Below are positions 32,818 through 42,077 of a DNA stretch of 64,000 nucleotides, piece after piece (position 1 is the first letter of the stretch; each line of letters begins with the position of its first letter). Below the pieces are notes generated by a model that ran no database searches, was not told where the DNA came from, and saw only the letters and a program-made list of their open reading frames with translations. The stretch comes from an uncultured Alistipes sp. GTDB lineage: Bacteria > Bacteroidota > Bacteroidia > Bacteroidales > Rikenellaceae. The stretch covers positions 62,001 through 126,000 of the forward strand of contig CALUNH010000002.1 in assembly GCA_944321965.1 (NCBI GenBank), read 5' to 3'. Made by a program: the position numbers and the translations under genes.

Positions 32818-34407
32818 ATGTTGCGCAGATTTGCAGCGGTGATTCTTTCGGCCATTCTGCTCGCCCCGGGGTGGCTCGGGATCTCGGGAATGACGCTCTT
32901 CGCGGGGCTCGTGCCCCTGCTGTGGATCAGCGACTCCTGCCAGGATTCACGACGCGGCTGGTGGAGCATGTTCGGGTGGGCGGCGCTCGCTTTCGCGCTC
33001 TGGAACATCCTGACCGTTTGGTGGATCTGGTTCGCAACGCCCGTCGGACCCGTGGCCGCGACCCTCGCCTCCACGACCGTGAACCTCTTCGCCTTCATGC
33101 TCTTCCATACCGTCTCCAGAAAGGCGCACAAGGCCCTCGCCTACGTGACCCTCGTCTCGGCATGGATCGCAGCCGAATACTGGTACACCGTCGGCGACTT
33201 CTCCTGGCCCTGGCTCATCCTCGGAAACGGATTCTCGCACGAAGTCTGGGCCGTACAGTGGTATGAATACACCGGAGTGTTCGGAGGTTCGCTCTGGGTG
33301 CTGGTGGCCAACATCCTGATCTTCGAGGCCTGGAAAGAGCGCCGCAACCTCCGGAAATGGATCGCCCCGGCCCTGGCCGTCGGGCTGCCGATCATCGCGT
33401 CGCTTATCATCCGCAGCAGCTGGTCCCAACCCGACGAGGGAACGGTCCGCGTCAGCATCATCCAGCCCAACGTGGACTGTTACGACAAGTTCCACGGCGA
33501 TGCGGAGCGCCAGAAGCAGAACATCCTCGACCTGCTCGCACAGGTGCCGCAGGATGCGCAGTTCATCCTGCTGCCCGAAACCGCCGTCCCGGGATACTAC
33601 CGCGAACCGGCCCTGAGCGACTCCCCGTGGAGCGACGGACTCCCGGGGACATTCTGGGAACAACTCACCGACTCGCTCCGCAGCCGTCATCCGAACGCCC
33701 TGCTCATCGCCGGAACCAACACCATCCGAAGCTATCCCGCCGGGGCCCAGACCGAAACGGCACGGCCCGACCGCTTCGGAACCGGGTATTACGACGTCTT
33801 CAATACGGCTGTCGGGCTCGACTCCGCAGGGAGAATGCAGCTCCACCACAAGGGACGTCTGGTTATCGGCGTCGAGAATACCCCCACGTGGGTATTCGAC
33901 GTGCTGCGCTTCCTGGTCATCGACCTCGGAGGCGTCGTCGGACAGATCGGAAAAGGTCTCCACGGCACGGCATTCGAACACAACGGTGTCACGGTCGGAC
34001 CCGCCATCTGTTACGAAGGCCTCTACGGCGATTTCTACGGCGATTTCGTGCGGCGAGGAGCGCAGTTCATGGCCATCATCTCCAACGACGGATGGTGGGG
34101 CGACACACCCGGATACAAACACCTCTTCTCCATCTCACGCCTGCGCGCCATCGAACACCGCCGCGCCATCGCCCGCTCGGCAAATACCGGAAAATCCGGA
34201 TTCATAGCCCCACGCGGCGAGGTCGGCGAAACCCTCGGATGGGAAAAGCGGGGCGTCCTCTCCGCCGCCGTGCCGCTCAACTCCGAAACAACCTTCTACA
34301 CCCGATACGGCGACTATCTGGCCCGAATCGCCGAGTATGTCCTGCTGCTCTCGCTGCTCTACTTCATCGCCTACCGCGTCAAACGAAGGAACCATCTCGT
34401 GAAATAA
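32818..34407 (+). CDS. lnt: Apolipoprotein N-acyltransferase
   Basis: A 529-aa inner-membrane enzyme that adds the third acyl chain to the N-terminal Cys of lipoproteins. About six to eight hydrophobic helices precede a periplasmic nitrilase-like domain. Its Glu-Lys-Cys triad is visible: Glu254 in LLPETAVPG, Lys345 in LHHKGRLVIGVE and Cys398 in VGPAICYEGLYGDF. A final hydrophobic helix lies near residue 505. Several lipoproteins, such as the sulfatase and the GH109 enzyme, are encoded in the window. folC follows after 15 bases, so the two are probably co-transcribed. Confidence 0.94.
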   Translation: MLRRFAAVILSAILLAPGWLGISGMTLFAGLVPLLWISDSCQDSRRGWWSMFGWAALAFALWNILTVWWIWFATPVGPVAATLASTTVNLFAFMLFHTVSRKAHKALAYVTLVSAWIAAEYWYTVGDFSWPWLILGNGFSHEVWAVQWYEYTGVFGGSLWVLVANILIFEAWKERRNLRKWIAPALAVGLPIIASLIIRSSWSQPDEGTVRVSIIQPNVDCYDKFHGDAERQKQNILDLLAQVPQDAQFILLPETAVPGYYREPALSDSPWSDGLPGTFWEQLTDSLRSRHPNALLIAGTNTIRSYPAGAQTETARPDRFGTGYYDVFNTAVGLDSAGRMQLHHKGRLVIGVENTPTWVFDVLRFLVIDLGGVVGQIGKGLHGTAFEHNGVTVGPAICYEGLYGDFYGDFVRRGAQFMAIISNDGWWGDTPGYKHLFSISRLRAIEHRRAIARSANTGKSGFIAPRGEVGETLGWEKRGVLSAAVPLNSETTFYTRYGDYLARIAEYVLLLSLLYFIAYRVKRRNHLVK

Positions 34408-34422
34408 ATCCATCTTGCTGTC

Positions 34423-35712
34423 ATGAACTATAACCAGACTCTCGAATTCCTCTTCCAGTCGCTGCCCGCCTTCGAAACCCAGGGCGCAACGGGATACAAA
34501 CCGGGATTGGAGCGCATCTCCGCATTCTGCCGACACATCGGAAACCCCCAGCGGAACTTCTTCACGATCCATGTCGCCGGAACAAACGGAAAAGGCTCCG
34601 TCGCACACATCATCGCCTCGGTGCTCCAGCAGGCCGGGTATCGAACCGGACTCTTCACCTCGCCCCACCTCGTCGATTTCCGCGAACGGATCCGCGTCGA
34701 CGGCGAGATGATCCCCAAACAGAAGGTCGTCAACTTCGTCGACAAGCACCACGACAAGATGGTCGAACTCGAACTCTCGTTCTTCGAAATGACCGCAGCC
34801 ATGGCCTTCGACTACTTCGCACAGAGCGATGTCGAGGTCGCCGTTATCGAAACCGGACTCGGAGGTCGGCTCGACGCCACGAACATCATCGTCCCGATCC
34901 TCAGCATCGTCACCAACATCGGGCTCGAACACACCGCCCTGCTGGGCGATACGCTCCAGAAAATCGCAGCCGAAAAGGCCGGAATCATCAAGAAGAGCAT
35001 CCCGGTGATCGTCGGAGAGGCCGACAACCGCTACAACGAAGTCTTCGAACAGGTCGCTGCCGCCAACAAGTCCCGCGTAATCTATGCCGAAAAGGCCTTT
35101 CTCTGCGAAGAACAGCATTCCGAAGGGGAACACCAGCACTTCCGCCTCCGCAGGACCCGCGACGATCAGGACTTCGAGGTCGAACTCGACCTGCAGGGAG
35201 ACTACCAGCGCCGCAATATCGTGACGGCATCCGCCGCCGTGGATTTCCTCCACGAAGAGACCCCGCTGACGATCTCCCGCCGCGCCTATCTCGAAGGCTT
35301 GAAAAATGCCGCCGCAAACACCGCGCTGATGGGCCGCTGGCAGAAGCTGGCCGACACTCCCCTCACCATCTGCGACACCGGACACAATGCCCACGGAATC
35401 GCCTGGGTCGCCCGACAACTCAAGGAGACGCCACACCGGGAACTCTACTGCATCATCGGATTCGTCCGCGACAAGGACCTGGCGCACATCCTCCCGCTGC
35501 TGCCCCACGACGCACACTACATCTTCACGCAGGCCCGTTCCGAGCGAGCCCTCCCGGCCGCCGACCTCACCGCCAAGGCCGCCATTTACGGATTGCACGG
35601 TGAAACCGTCGAGCAGGTCGCCGACGCCCTGGCCCGCGCCCGGGAACTGGCCTCCCCCGAGGATATGATCTTCATCGGAGGAAGCACCTACGTCGTAGCC
35701 GAGGTGCTGTAA
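34423..35712 (+). CDS. folC: Bifunctional folylpolyglutamate / dihydrofolate synthase
   Basis: A 429-aa Mur-ligase-fold enzyme that adds glutamate to folates, and usually also makes dihydrofolate from dihydropteroate. The ATP loop HVAGTNGKGSVAHII is at residues 48-62, followed by LFTSPHLVDFRERIRVDGE, and then TGLGGRLDATNII and CDTGHNAHG. Length and motifs are standard. It follows lnt and ends before a hairpin at 35805-35838. Confidence 0.95.
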   Translation: MNYNQTLEFLFQSLPAFETQGATGYKPGLERISAFCRHIGNPQRNFFTIHVAGTNGKGSVAHIIASVLQQAGYRTGLFTSPHLVDFRERIRVDGEMIPKQKVVNFVDKHHDKMVELELSFFEMTAAMAFDYFAQSDVEVAVIETGLGGRLDATNIIVPILSIVTNIGLEHTALLGDTLQKIAAEKAGIIKKSIPVIVGEADNRYNEVFEQVAAANKSRVIYAEKAFLCEEQHSEGEHQHFRLRRTRDDQDFEVELDLQGDYQRRNIVTASAAVDFLHEETPLTISRRAYLEGLKNAAANTALMGRWQKLADTPLTICDTGHNAHGIAWVARQLKETPHRELYCIIGFVRDKDLAHILPLLPHDAHYIFTQARSERALPAADLTAKAAIYGLHGETVEQVADALARARELASPEDMIFIGGSTYVVAEVL

Positions 35713-35804
35713 TTCCCGGCTGACGGCTCTGCGGCAACCGCTTCCAGAAGGCAGGAGGGGAGGGGAGCGAAAAGAGCTACGCCCGGGTTCGGAACCCCGA
35801 AATG

Positions 35805-35838
35805 AAAGCGCCCGGAACCGACTGGTTCCGGGCGCTTT
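35805..35838. terminator. Hairpin between convergent folC and the DUF3467 gene
   Basis: AAAGCGCCCGGAACC, loop GACT, GGTTCCGGGCGCTTT. This is a perfect 15-bp stem with only short T/A runs on each side, probably bidirectional. Confidence 0.75.
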
Positions 35839-35841
35839 GCG

Positions 35842-36138
35842 TCAGGCCTGGCCCATCTTGGGACCCGTATCCGGAATCGGAGTCGGGGTCGGAATCTCGA
35901 TCTTGCCCACGTTGCTCTCGTAACGGACGATGTTGTCCTGCAGCGAGCGCAACAACCGTTTGGCATGTTCCGGCGTCAGGATGATGCGACTCTTGACCCG
36001 CGCCTTCTGCACCCCAGGAAGCACCGTCGCAAAATCGATGATGAACTCCGAGGTCGAGTGCGATATGATCGCCAGATTCGAGTAGTGACCCTGAGCCACC
36101 GCATCGTCCAACTCCAGATCTATGCCGAATTGTTTCAT
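35842..36138 (-). CDS. DUF3467 domain protein
   Basis: A small protein of about 98 aa matching DUF3467 (GHYSNLAIISHSTSEFIIDF; SRIILTPEHAKRLLRSLQDN; Pro-rich tail). The function is unknown; members are widespread in Bacteroidetes. The start is taken at ATG 36138 because the ribosome-binding AGGAG lies 9 bases upstream of it. ATG 36147 touches that AGGAG and is too close. The open frame extends further upstream but lacks a sensible start. It has its own -7 box at 36172-36179. Confidence 0.8.
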   Translation of the reverse strand: MKQFGIDLELDDAVAQGHYSNLAIISHSTSEFIIDFATVLPGVQKARVKSRIILTPEHAKRLLRSLQDNIVRYESNVGKIEIPTPTPIPDTGPKMGQA

Positions 36139-36171
36139 CTCTGCCATCTCCTTCGGTAAATTGGTTTTCTG

Positions 36172-36179
36172 CAAAATTA
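36172..36179 (-). promoter_or_regulatory. -7 box (TAATTTTG) for the DUF3467 gene
   Basis: The minus strand reads TAATTTTG; a TTG at 36204-36202 gives a spacer of 22 bases, at the edge of the accepted range. Confidence 0.45.
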
Positions 36180-36288
36180 ACCGCTTTGACGCTCCGATAT
36201 GCAAGCCTGAAGCCAAAGTTTTCGATATTTTATCAACAATACCCGCCAATCGAACAATCCAACCTCCTGTTTTTTTATCCTCCCATGC

Positions 36289-36320
36289 CGCAGATGTTGC
36301 GGCTTTTTCGTATCTTTGTC
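36289..36320 (+). promoter_or_regulatory. Terminator-like hairpin fused to the lysE -7 box
   Basis: CCGCA-GATGT-TGCGG followed by CTTTTTCG looks like a small rho-independent terminator. TATCTTTG (36313-36320), the -7 box for lysE, follows immediately. No rightward gene ends upstream of the hairpin. Confidence 0.5.
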
Positions 36321-36344
36321 ATCTAAAAACCGTACTCCGACAAA

Positions 36345-37022
36345 ATGGCATTCGAGATCCTTGAAACCCTGTTCCGGGGTATCTGCGTCGGCGTGGCCGC
36401 CTCAATTACCGTCGGCCCCGTCGCCGTACTGTGCATCCAGCGGACCCTATCCAAAAACAGACGCTCGGGGATCATTTCCGGTATCGGCGTCGCCTGCGCC
36501 GATACATTCATGGCCATGATCGCCCTGTTCTTCTACTCCATGCTCCAAACCCAGATCGAACAGTACAATACGCTCCTGCGCGTCATCGGAGGCATATTCG
36601 TCGTTATCGTCGGCGTTTTCATATTCGCTCAGAACCCCGTCCCCCAGATCCGAAGAAACCGCGCCGGAAAAACATCACTCTGGCAGGACTTCGTCTCCAT
36701 CTTCGGACTCACCATCGCAAACTTCATCATGGTGGTCCCTTACATCCTCGCATTCTTCGCCGTATTCAAAATTTCCGGCGGCGAAATGACAGACCATACC
36801 GTCGGCGGATTCATCCGCGCAGTCTTCGTCATCGTGGGATTCTTCTGCGGGGCCGCGGCTTGGTGGACTTTCCTCGCCTGCGTCATCAACCTCTTCCGCC
36901 GGAGATTCAGACCCCGGCACATGCTCACAATCAATCATGTCGCAGGGCTGATCATCGGTATACTCGGTATTTACACCATATTATCCACCTTCTTTGACAT
37001 ATTCCCAAATGTCGGTCACTAA
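36345..37022 (+). CDS. LysE family amino-acid exporter
   Basis: A 225-aa inner-membrane protein with six hydrophobic helices and the family signature near the N-terminus (ASITVGPVAVLCIQRTLSKNRRSG). LysE/RhtB proteins export lysine, threonine, homoserine or related compounds; the substrate is unknown here. The gene overlaps cmk by 14 bases, so they are translated from one message. Confidence 0.85.
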   Translation: MAFEILETLFRGICVGVAASITVGPVAVLCIQRTLSKNRRSGIISGIGVACADTFMAMIALFFYSMLQTQIEQYNTLLRVIGGIFVVIVGVFIFAQNPVPQIRRNRAGKTSLWQDFVSIFGLTIANFIMVVPYILAFFAVFKISGGEMTDHTVGGFIRAVFVIVGFFCGAAAWWTFLACVINLFRRRFRPRHMLTINHVAGLIIGILGIYTILSTFFDIFPNVGH

Positions 37023-37728
37023 ACAAATCCCTAAAATCATAATCGCCGTCGACGGATTCTCCTCCTGCGGAAAAAGCACATTCGCAAAGGCTATCGCCGC
37101 ACGGCTCGGATACATCTTTATCGATACCGGCGCCATGTACCGCGCCGTAACCCTCCATGCCCTCGCCCACGGGGCAATCCAGTCCGGGATCGTCGATGAA
37201 GAGGCCGTCGTCAAACTCCTCCCGGAAATCTCCATCTCCTTCCGCTTCAACCCGGAACGCGGGGCCAGCGATATCTACGTAAACGGTGACCTGGTCGAAG
37301 GTAAGATCCGAACCATCGAGGTCTCGAACTGCGTAAGCCAGGTCAGTGCCATCCCCGAAGTGCGGCAGAAACTCGTCGCCATGCAGCAGGAGATGGGAAA
37401 ACGCCGCGGCGTCGTCATGGACGGCCGGGATATCGGAACCGTCGTATTCCCGGATGCCGAACTGAAACTCTTCATGACCGCAGATCCCGCCGTAAGGGCA
37501 CAGCGCCGATACAAGGAGTTGCAGGAGAAGGGAATGCCGGTCTCACTCGAAGAGATCGAACGAAACGTCCGCGAACGCGACAAGGCCGACATGAGCCGCG
37601 CCGTCTCGCCGCTCCGACAGGCCGAAGATGCCATCGTCCTGGACAACAGCCACATGACCGTCGAGGAGCAGATGGCGTGGTTTCTGGAGAAATTCAACGA
37701 AATCACCGCCCGGCAGTCCGGATGCTGA
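37009..37728 (+). CDS. cmk: Cytidylate kinase
   Basis: A 239-aa enzyme that phosphorylates CMP and dCMP with ATP. The P-loop is VDGFSSCGKSTFAKAIA, followed by FIDTGAMYRAVTL and DGRDIGTVVFPDA. ATG 37009 is chosen because only a few residues precede the P-loop strand in this family; it overlaps the end of lysE. ispH follows 40 bases later, a pairing seen in several phyla. Confidence 0.95.
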   Translation: MSVTKQIPKIIIAVDGFSSCGKSTFAKAIAARLGYIFIDTGAMYRAVTLHALAHGAIQSGIVDEEAVVKLLPEISISFRFNPERGASDIYVNGDLVEGKIRTIEVSNCVSQVSAIPEVRQKLVAMQQEMGKRRGVVMDGRDIGTVVFPDAELKLFMTADPAVRAQRRYKELQEKGMPVSLEEIERNVRERDKADMSRAVSPLRQAEDAIVLDNSHMTVEEQMAWFLEKFNEITARQSGC

Positions 37729-37768
37729 GGAGGGACAGGCCGGAGGGCAAAGTGAAAAAACGATCACC

Positions 37769-38635
37769 ATGCGTATCGAAATAGACGACAAATCGGGCTT
37801 CTGCTTCGGGGTGGTCCGCGCAATCACGCAGGCCGAACAGGCCCTGGCCGACAGCGGAACGGTATACTCCCTCGGGGATATCGTACACAACAGGATCGAG
37901 GTCCAGCGCCTCGAACGCCTCGGGCTGAAGACCGTGACCCATGCCGAAATGCCCGCAATCGCCGGAGGTCGTCTCCTGATCCGCGCCCATGGAGAACCCC
38001 CGACCACCTATGAAGAGGCACGGAATTTGGGAATCCGCGTCATCGACGCCACCTGTCCGGTCGTGGCCCGGCTCCAGCGCCGCGTCATGCAGGCCCATGC
38101 GGAGATGCGGCCCCTCGGCGGGCAGGTCGTCATCCTCGGAAAGCGGGGACACGCCGAAGTCGTAGGACTCACCGGCCAGGTTCAGGACCCCACGATCGTG
38201 ATCGAAAGCGCCGACGACCTCCGGACCATCGATTTCAACCGCCCGATCCACTTCCTCTCCCAGACCACCCAGAGCATCGCCCTCTTCGAAGCGCTCGGCG
38301 CCGAGATGAAACGACGGGCCGCGGATCCCGAACAGGTGCGGATCGACGATACGATCTGCCGCCAGGTCGCCAACCGCGAACAGTATCTCACGCAGTTCGC
38401 CGGACGGTTCGACGTCGTGGTCTTCGTCTGCGGGCGCAAGTCCTCGAACGGAAAGGTCCTCTCCGAAGTGTGCCGCAGGGCCAACCCCCGGACGCACGTC
38501 GTCGAAGAGGCCGCGGAGATCGAACCCCGCTGGTTCGAGGAGGCGGAAAGCGTCGGGATTTGCGGCGCAACCTCCACGCCCGGATGGCTCATGCGCGAGG
38601 TCGCGGACCGAATCGCCGCATATGCAAAAAAATAG
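37769..38635 (+). CDS. ispH: 4-hydroxy-3-methylbut-2-enyl diphosphate reductase
   Basis: A 288-aa iron-sulfur enzyme that produces IPP and DMAPP in the last MEP step. The three cluster cysteines are in SGFCFGVVRA (near the N-terminus), DATCPVV and DDTICRQVANREQ. The C-terminal GICGATSTPGWLM is the substrate-loop region. Length is normal. It provides the precursors used by the polyprenyl synthase at 9.9 kb. Confidence 0.96.
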   Translation: MRIEIDDKSGFCFGVVRAITQAEQALADSGTVYSLGDIVHNRIEVQRLERLGLKTVTHAEMPAIAGGRLLIRAHGEPPTTYEEARNLGIRVIDATCPVVARLQRRVMQAHAEMRPLGGQVVILGKRGHAEVVGLTGQVQDPTIVIESADDLRTIDFNRPIHFLSQTTQSIALFEALGAEMKRRAADPEQVRIDDTICRQVANREQYLTQFAGRFDVVVFVCGRKSSNGKVLSEVCRRANPRTHVVEEAAEIEPRWFEEAESVGICGATSTPGWLMREVADRIAAYAKK

Positions 38636-38753
38636 ACGGTCCCAAGCCCGCGATCCGGATATCCGAAGGCGGTCAATAAATAGACAAAGGTCGGCAGGCT
38701 CGGACAGCCGCCGCACGAAAAACCTGAAAAACAACAAACAAACGTCACTTGTC

Positions 38754-39227
38754 ATGAAATACTTCATTCGCTCGTTAAAATATTTCTGCGCGCTGTGCGT
38801 TCTTTGTGCAGCGATCATGTATCTGAACCGCCTCGCAGGAACCGCACGACTCTCCATCCCGGAGACCCTCTACGTGATGTTCCACACCCCGAGGGGAATG
38901 CTGCTGCCCGGAGCGATCCTCCTGCTCGCGGCATTCTACCCCAAATTCGGATTCATCATGCGGCAGGTCGAGGGTGATGTCGTCGAAAACCGCGAACAGA
39001 TCCTCAACGCCTTCCGATCCGAGGGCTTCTCGCTCCGCAGCGAAGCCGACGGCGTGATGACCTTCCGCGCCGACAACTGGGGCAAAAAACTCTCGCTGCT
39101 CGGGGAGGATGAGATCAAGGTCGAACAATACGGACAATGGATCCGGATCGAGGGTATCCGGCGCGGCGTGGCCCGCGTACAGTACCGGCTCGATTCGTAT
39201 CTCAATATGATCGGACACCATGAATAG
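38754..39227 (+). CDS. Small membrane protein upstream of the C-terminal processing protease
   Basis: A 157-aa protein that I cannot assign to a function. Two hydrophobic helices (about 9-26 and 51-64) are followed by a soluble domain of about 85 residues (VENREQILNAFRSEGFSLRS; GQWIRIEGIRRGVARVQYRL). The start at ATG 38754 is where the hydrophobic N-terminus begins. It overlaps the protease gene by 8 bases and so is probably co-translated with it. Confidence 0.75.
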   Translation: MKYFIRSLKYFCALCVLCAAIMYLNRLAGTARLSIPETLYVMFHTPRGMLLPGAILLLAAFYPKFGFIMRQVEGDVVENREQILNAFRSEGFSLRSEADGVMTFRADNWGKKLSLLGEDEIKVEQYGQWIRIEGIRRGVARVQYRLDSYLNMIGHHE

Positions 39228-40878
39228 AAAATACCGCCCGCTGGCCGCAGCCGCCCTTGTCGCCGCAGCCGCCATCACGATCTTCGCCGCCCGGAACGAC
39301 TTCGGACTCGGCCGGAACATGGAGATCACCGTCAACATGATGCGCGAACTCTCGCTCAACTACGTCGACGAGGTCGATCCCGACAAACTGATGGAGGGGG
39401 CCGCTGCCGGAATGGTCAGCGACCTCGACCCCTACACCGAATACATCCCCGAAAAAGGGATGCAGAATTTCGAGCTCCTCACCACCGGCAAGTACGGCGG
39501 AATCGGAGCCCTCATCCGGCAGAAGGAGGACTACGTCCGCATCGCACAGCCCTATCAGGGCTCGCCCGCCGACCTCGCGGGTCTCAGGATCGGAGACAAG
39601 ATCCTGGCCATCGACGGAAAGGATGCCAAAGGGTTCACCACCGAGGAGGTCTCATCCCGCCTCAAGGGTGAACCCGGCAGCAAGGTCCGCGTCGAGGTCG
39701 AACACCTCGACGGCTCGAAACAGACCGCCCTCATCCGCCGCGAACGAATCGCCATCCCCGGGGTGCCCTATGCCGGACGGGTCGCCGACGGAATCGGGTA
39801 CATCCGCCACAGCGACTTCACAGAAGGGTGTTACGAGGAGATGAGAGCCGCCGTCGAACGCCTCCGAAAGGAGGGCGAACTGAAGGGACTCATCCTCGAT
39901 TACCGCTCGAACGGTGGCGGAATCATGCAGGAGGCCGTCAAAATCCTCGGCATGTTCGTTCCCAAAGGCACCGAGGTCGTCAGCACCAAAGGCCGCTCCG
40001 AAGACTCGAAGCAGGTATTCCGGACCAATACCGAACCCGTGCTCCCGGACCTGCCGCTCGTCGTCCTCGTGAACGGAAGCTCCGCCTCGGCCGCCGAAAT
40101 CGTCGCCGGAGCCCTGCAGGACCTCGACCGCGCCGTCCTGATCGGGCAGCGCAGTTTCGGAAAGGGCCTCGTGCAGACAACTCGGCCCCTCGGCTACAAC
40201 ACCATGCTCAAACTCACCACCGCCAAATACTACATCCCCTCGGGCCGCTGCATCCAGGCCATCGACTACTCCCATTCGCAGGAGGGTGACATCCGCACGG
40301 TCCCCGATTCGCTGATCTCCGAGTTCTCGACCCGCGCCGGACGAAAGGTCTACGACGGGGGCGGGATCATGCCCGACATCCGCACCGAACCCGAATACAT
40401 CTCCCGCTTCGCCATGACGCTGTACGCCATGGGATTCATCGAGGATTTCGGTGACGAATACACCCGCCGCAATCCCGGACAGACCATCGATATCCGCACC
40501 TTCTCGATCTCCGACCGGGACTACGCCGACTTCGCGGAGTTCATGAAGGATAAAAAGGTTCCCTACGAGTCGGATACCCGACGCGCCCTCAAAGCCTTGA
40601 AAAAGGCCGCCGACGAGGATCTGTTCGCCGACCTGAAGGAGAAGTTCGAAAAGGTCGAGGCCGAACTGAAGGACGACACCCGGACCAATCTCGAAACCTA
40701 CCGCGAACAGGTCATCGAGACGATCAACAACGACATCGTGATGCGTCACGGATACCAGGCCGGCGTGATCGAACACTCACTCCCCGAAGATACCGAAGTG
40801 CAACGCGCCATCGACATCCTCAACAACCCGCAGGAGTATAACCGGATCACCTCCGAACAGGATACCGCCCGGAAATAA
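39220..40878 (+). CDS. S41 family C-terminal processing peptidase (Ctp/Prc-like)
   Basis: A 552-aa periplasmic serine protease of the carboxy-terminal processing family. An N-terminal membrane anchor or signal (ALVAAAAITIFAA) precedes a PDZ domain (about 88-175, with IAQPYQGSPADLAGLRIGD) and the S41 domain. The catalytic Ser lies in VNGSSASAAEIVAG (about Ser288), and the Lys in GQRSFGKGLVQ (Lys315). The C-terminus extends about 150 residues beyond the core, as in many Bacteroidetes homologues. It probably trims or degrades envelope proteins. A sensor kinase gene follows after 23 bases. Confidence 0.93.
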   Translation: MNRKYRPLAAAALVAAAAITIFAARNDFGLGRNMEITVNMMRELSLNYVDEVDPDKLMEGAAAGMVSDLDPYTEYIPEKGMQNFELLTTGKYGGIGALIRQKEDYVRIAQPYQGSPADLAGLRIGDKILAIDGKDAKGFTTEEVSSRLKGEPGSKVRVEVEHLDGSKQTALIRRERIAIPGVPYAGRVADGIGYIRHSDFTEGCYEEMRAAVERLRKEGELKGLILDYRSNGGGIMQEAVKILGMFVPKGTEVVSTKGRSEDSKQVFRTNTEPVLPDLPLVVLVNGSSASAAEIVAGALQDLDRAVLIGQRSFGKGLVQTTRPLGYNTMLKLTTAKYYIPSGRCIQAIDYSHSQEGDIRTVPDSLISEFSTRAGRKVYDGGGIMPDIRTEPEYISRFAMTLYAMGFIEDFGDEYTRRNPGQTIDIRTFSISDRDYADFAEFMKDKKVPYESDTRRALKALKKAADEDLFADLKEKFEKVEAELKDDTRTNLETYREQVIETINNDIVMRHGYQAGVIEHSLPEDTEVQRAIDILNNPQEYNRITSEQDTARK

Positions 40879-40901
40879 CCGGAAACAAAACGTTCGCAGA
40901 C

Positions 40902-42077
40902 ATGAAACTCCAGCCCCAGAAATTCTCCTTCCGGAACCGACTCGTCGTCATCGTCGTAGGCATCTCGCTCGGTGCCCTCTCCCTGCTCTACACCAACGAC
41001 ATGGCCCGGAAACTCAAGGGAAAGGAGCAGCATGACGTCGCACTCTGGGCCCACGCCATGGAACGTGTCAGCCGCGACATCATGGGAACCATTCAGGACC
41101 CGCTCGTCGCTGACATCATGTCCAACGGAAACAACATCCCCTTCATCATCACCGACGAAAACCTCGAAGTCGTCAATTCTCACCTCGTCCCCGAGAAGAT
41201 CATCGACCATCCCGACCGCCTCCGAAGGCAGATCGAAAAGTTCATGGCCGAAAACCAGCCCATCCCCGTGCGGTTCCGGTTCTCCTCGGAGCATTACCAC
41301 CTAATCTTCTACGGAAAATCGGCTCTCCTCAAGTCGCTATACTACTTCCCCTACGTTCAGATCCTCGTCTTCACGGCATTCGTAGCCCTGGGGTTCATCG
41401 CCTTCCGCTCGTCGAAACACGACGAGCAGAACCGCGTCTGGATCGGACTCGCCAAGGAGACCGCACACCAGCTCGGAACCCCTACCTCGTCGCTCCTCGG
41501 GTGGATCGAGTACCTCCGCTCCCAGGATATCGACCAGACGGCCGTCGAGGAGATGAACAAGGACCTCACCCATCTGATGAAGATCACGGACCGATTCTCC
41601 AAAATCGGATCCGAAACGCCCCTCACCCCCGCAAATATCAACGAGGTGGTCGGAGAGTCGGTCATGTACTTCCGCAAGCGGATCCCACGCAACGTCACGC
41701 TCGACTACAACGGACTGGCCATCGCCCCCGTGCAGGCAAACATCAACGCCGCCCTGTTCGAATGGGTCGTCGAAAACCTCATGAAAAACTCCCTCGACGC
41801 ACTCCAGGGCCACGGAGCCATCGACGTGCGCATCTCCTCGGACGACAAGTATGTCATGATCGACGTCAAGGATACCGGAAAGGGAATTCCCAAAAGCAAC
41901 TGGAAACGGATCTTCGAACCGGGATTCACCACCAAAACCCGCGGATGGGGACTCGGGCTCTCGCTCTCGCGCCGCATCGTCGAGGAGTATCACCAGGGTA
42001 AGATCGCCGTCATCGACTCCGAAATCGGAAAGGGTACCACCATTCGGATTACCCTCAAACGCACCTTTGCAGGATGA
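40902..42077 (+). CDS. Sensor histidine kinase without adjacent response regulator
   Basis: A 391-aa membrane sensor. Two transmembrane helices (about 13-30 and 150-168) enclose a periplasmic sensor of about 115 residues. The H box is AKETAHQLGTPTSSLLGW with phospho-acceptor His189. N box ENLMKNSLDAL, G1 DVKDTGKGIP and G2 GWGLGLSLSRRIVEEYH are all intact, so it should be active. No response regulator is nearby, so it is an orphan kinase. Its position directly behind a periplasmic protease hints at an envelope signal. It overlaps the DUF4271 gene by 4 bases. Confidence 0.9.
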   Translation: MKLQPQKFSFRNRLVVIVVGISLGALSLLYTNDMARKLKGKEQHDVALWAHAMERVSRDIMGTIQDPLVADIMSNGNNIPFIITDENLEVVNSHLVPEKIIDHPDRLRRQIEKFMAENQPIPVRFRFSSEHYHLIFYGKSALLKSLYYFPYVQILVFTAFVALGFIAFRSSKHDEQNRVWIGLAKETAHQLGTPTSSLLGWIEYLRSQDIDQTAVEEMNKDLTHLMKITDRFSKIGSETPLTPANINEVVGESVMYFRKRIPRNVTLDYNGLAIAPVQANINAALFEWVVENLMKNSLDALQGHGAIDVRISSDDKYVMIDVKDTGKGIPKSNWKRIFEPGFTTKTRGWGLGLSLSRRIVEEYHQGKIAVIDSEIGKGTTIRITLKRTFAG

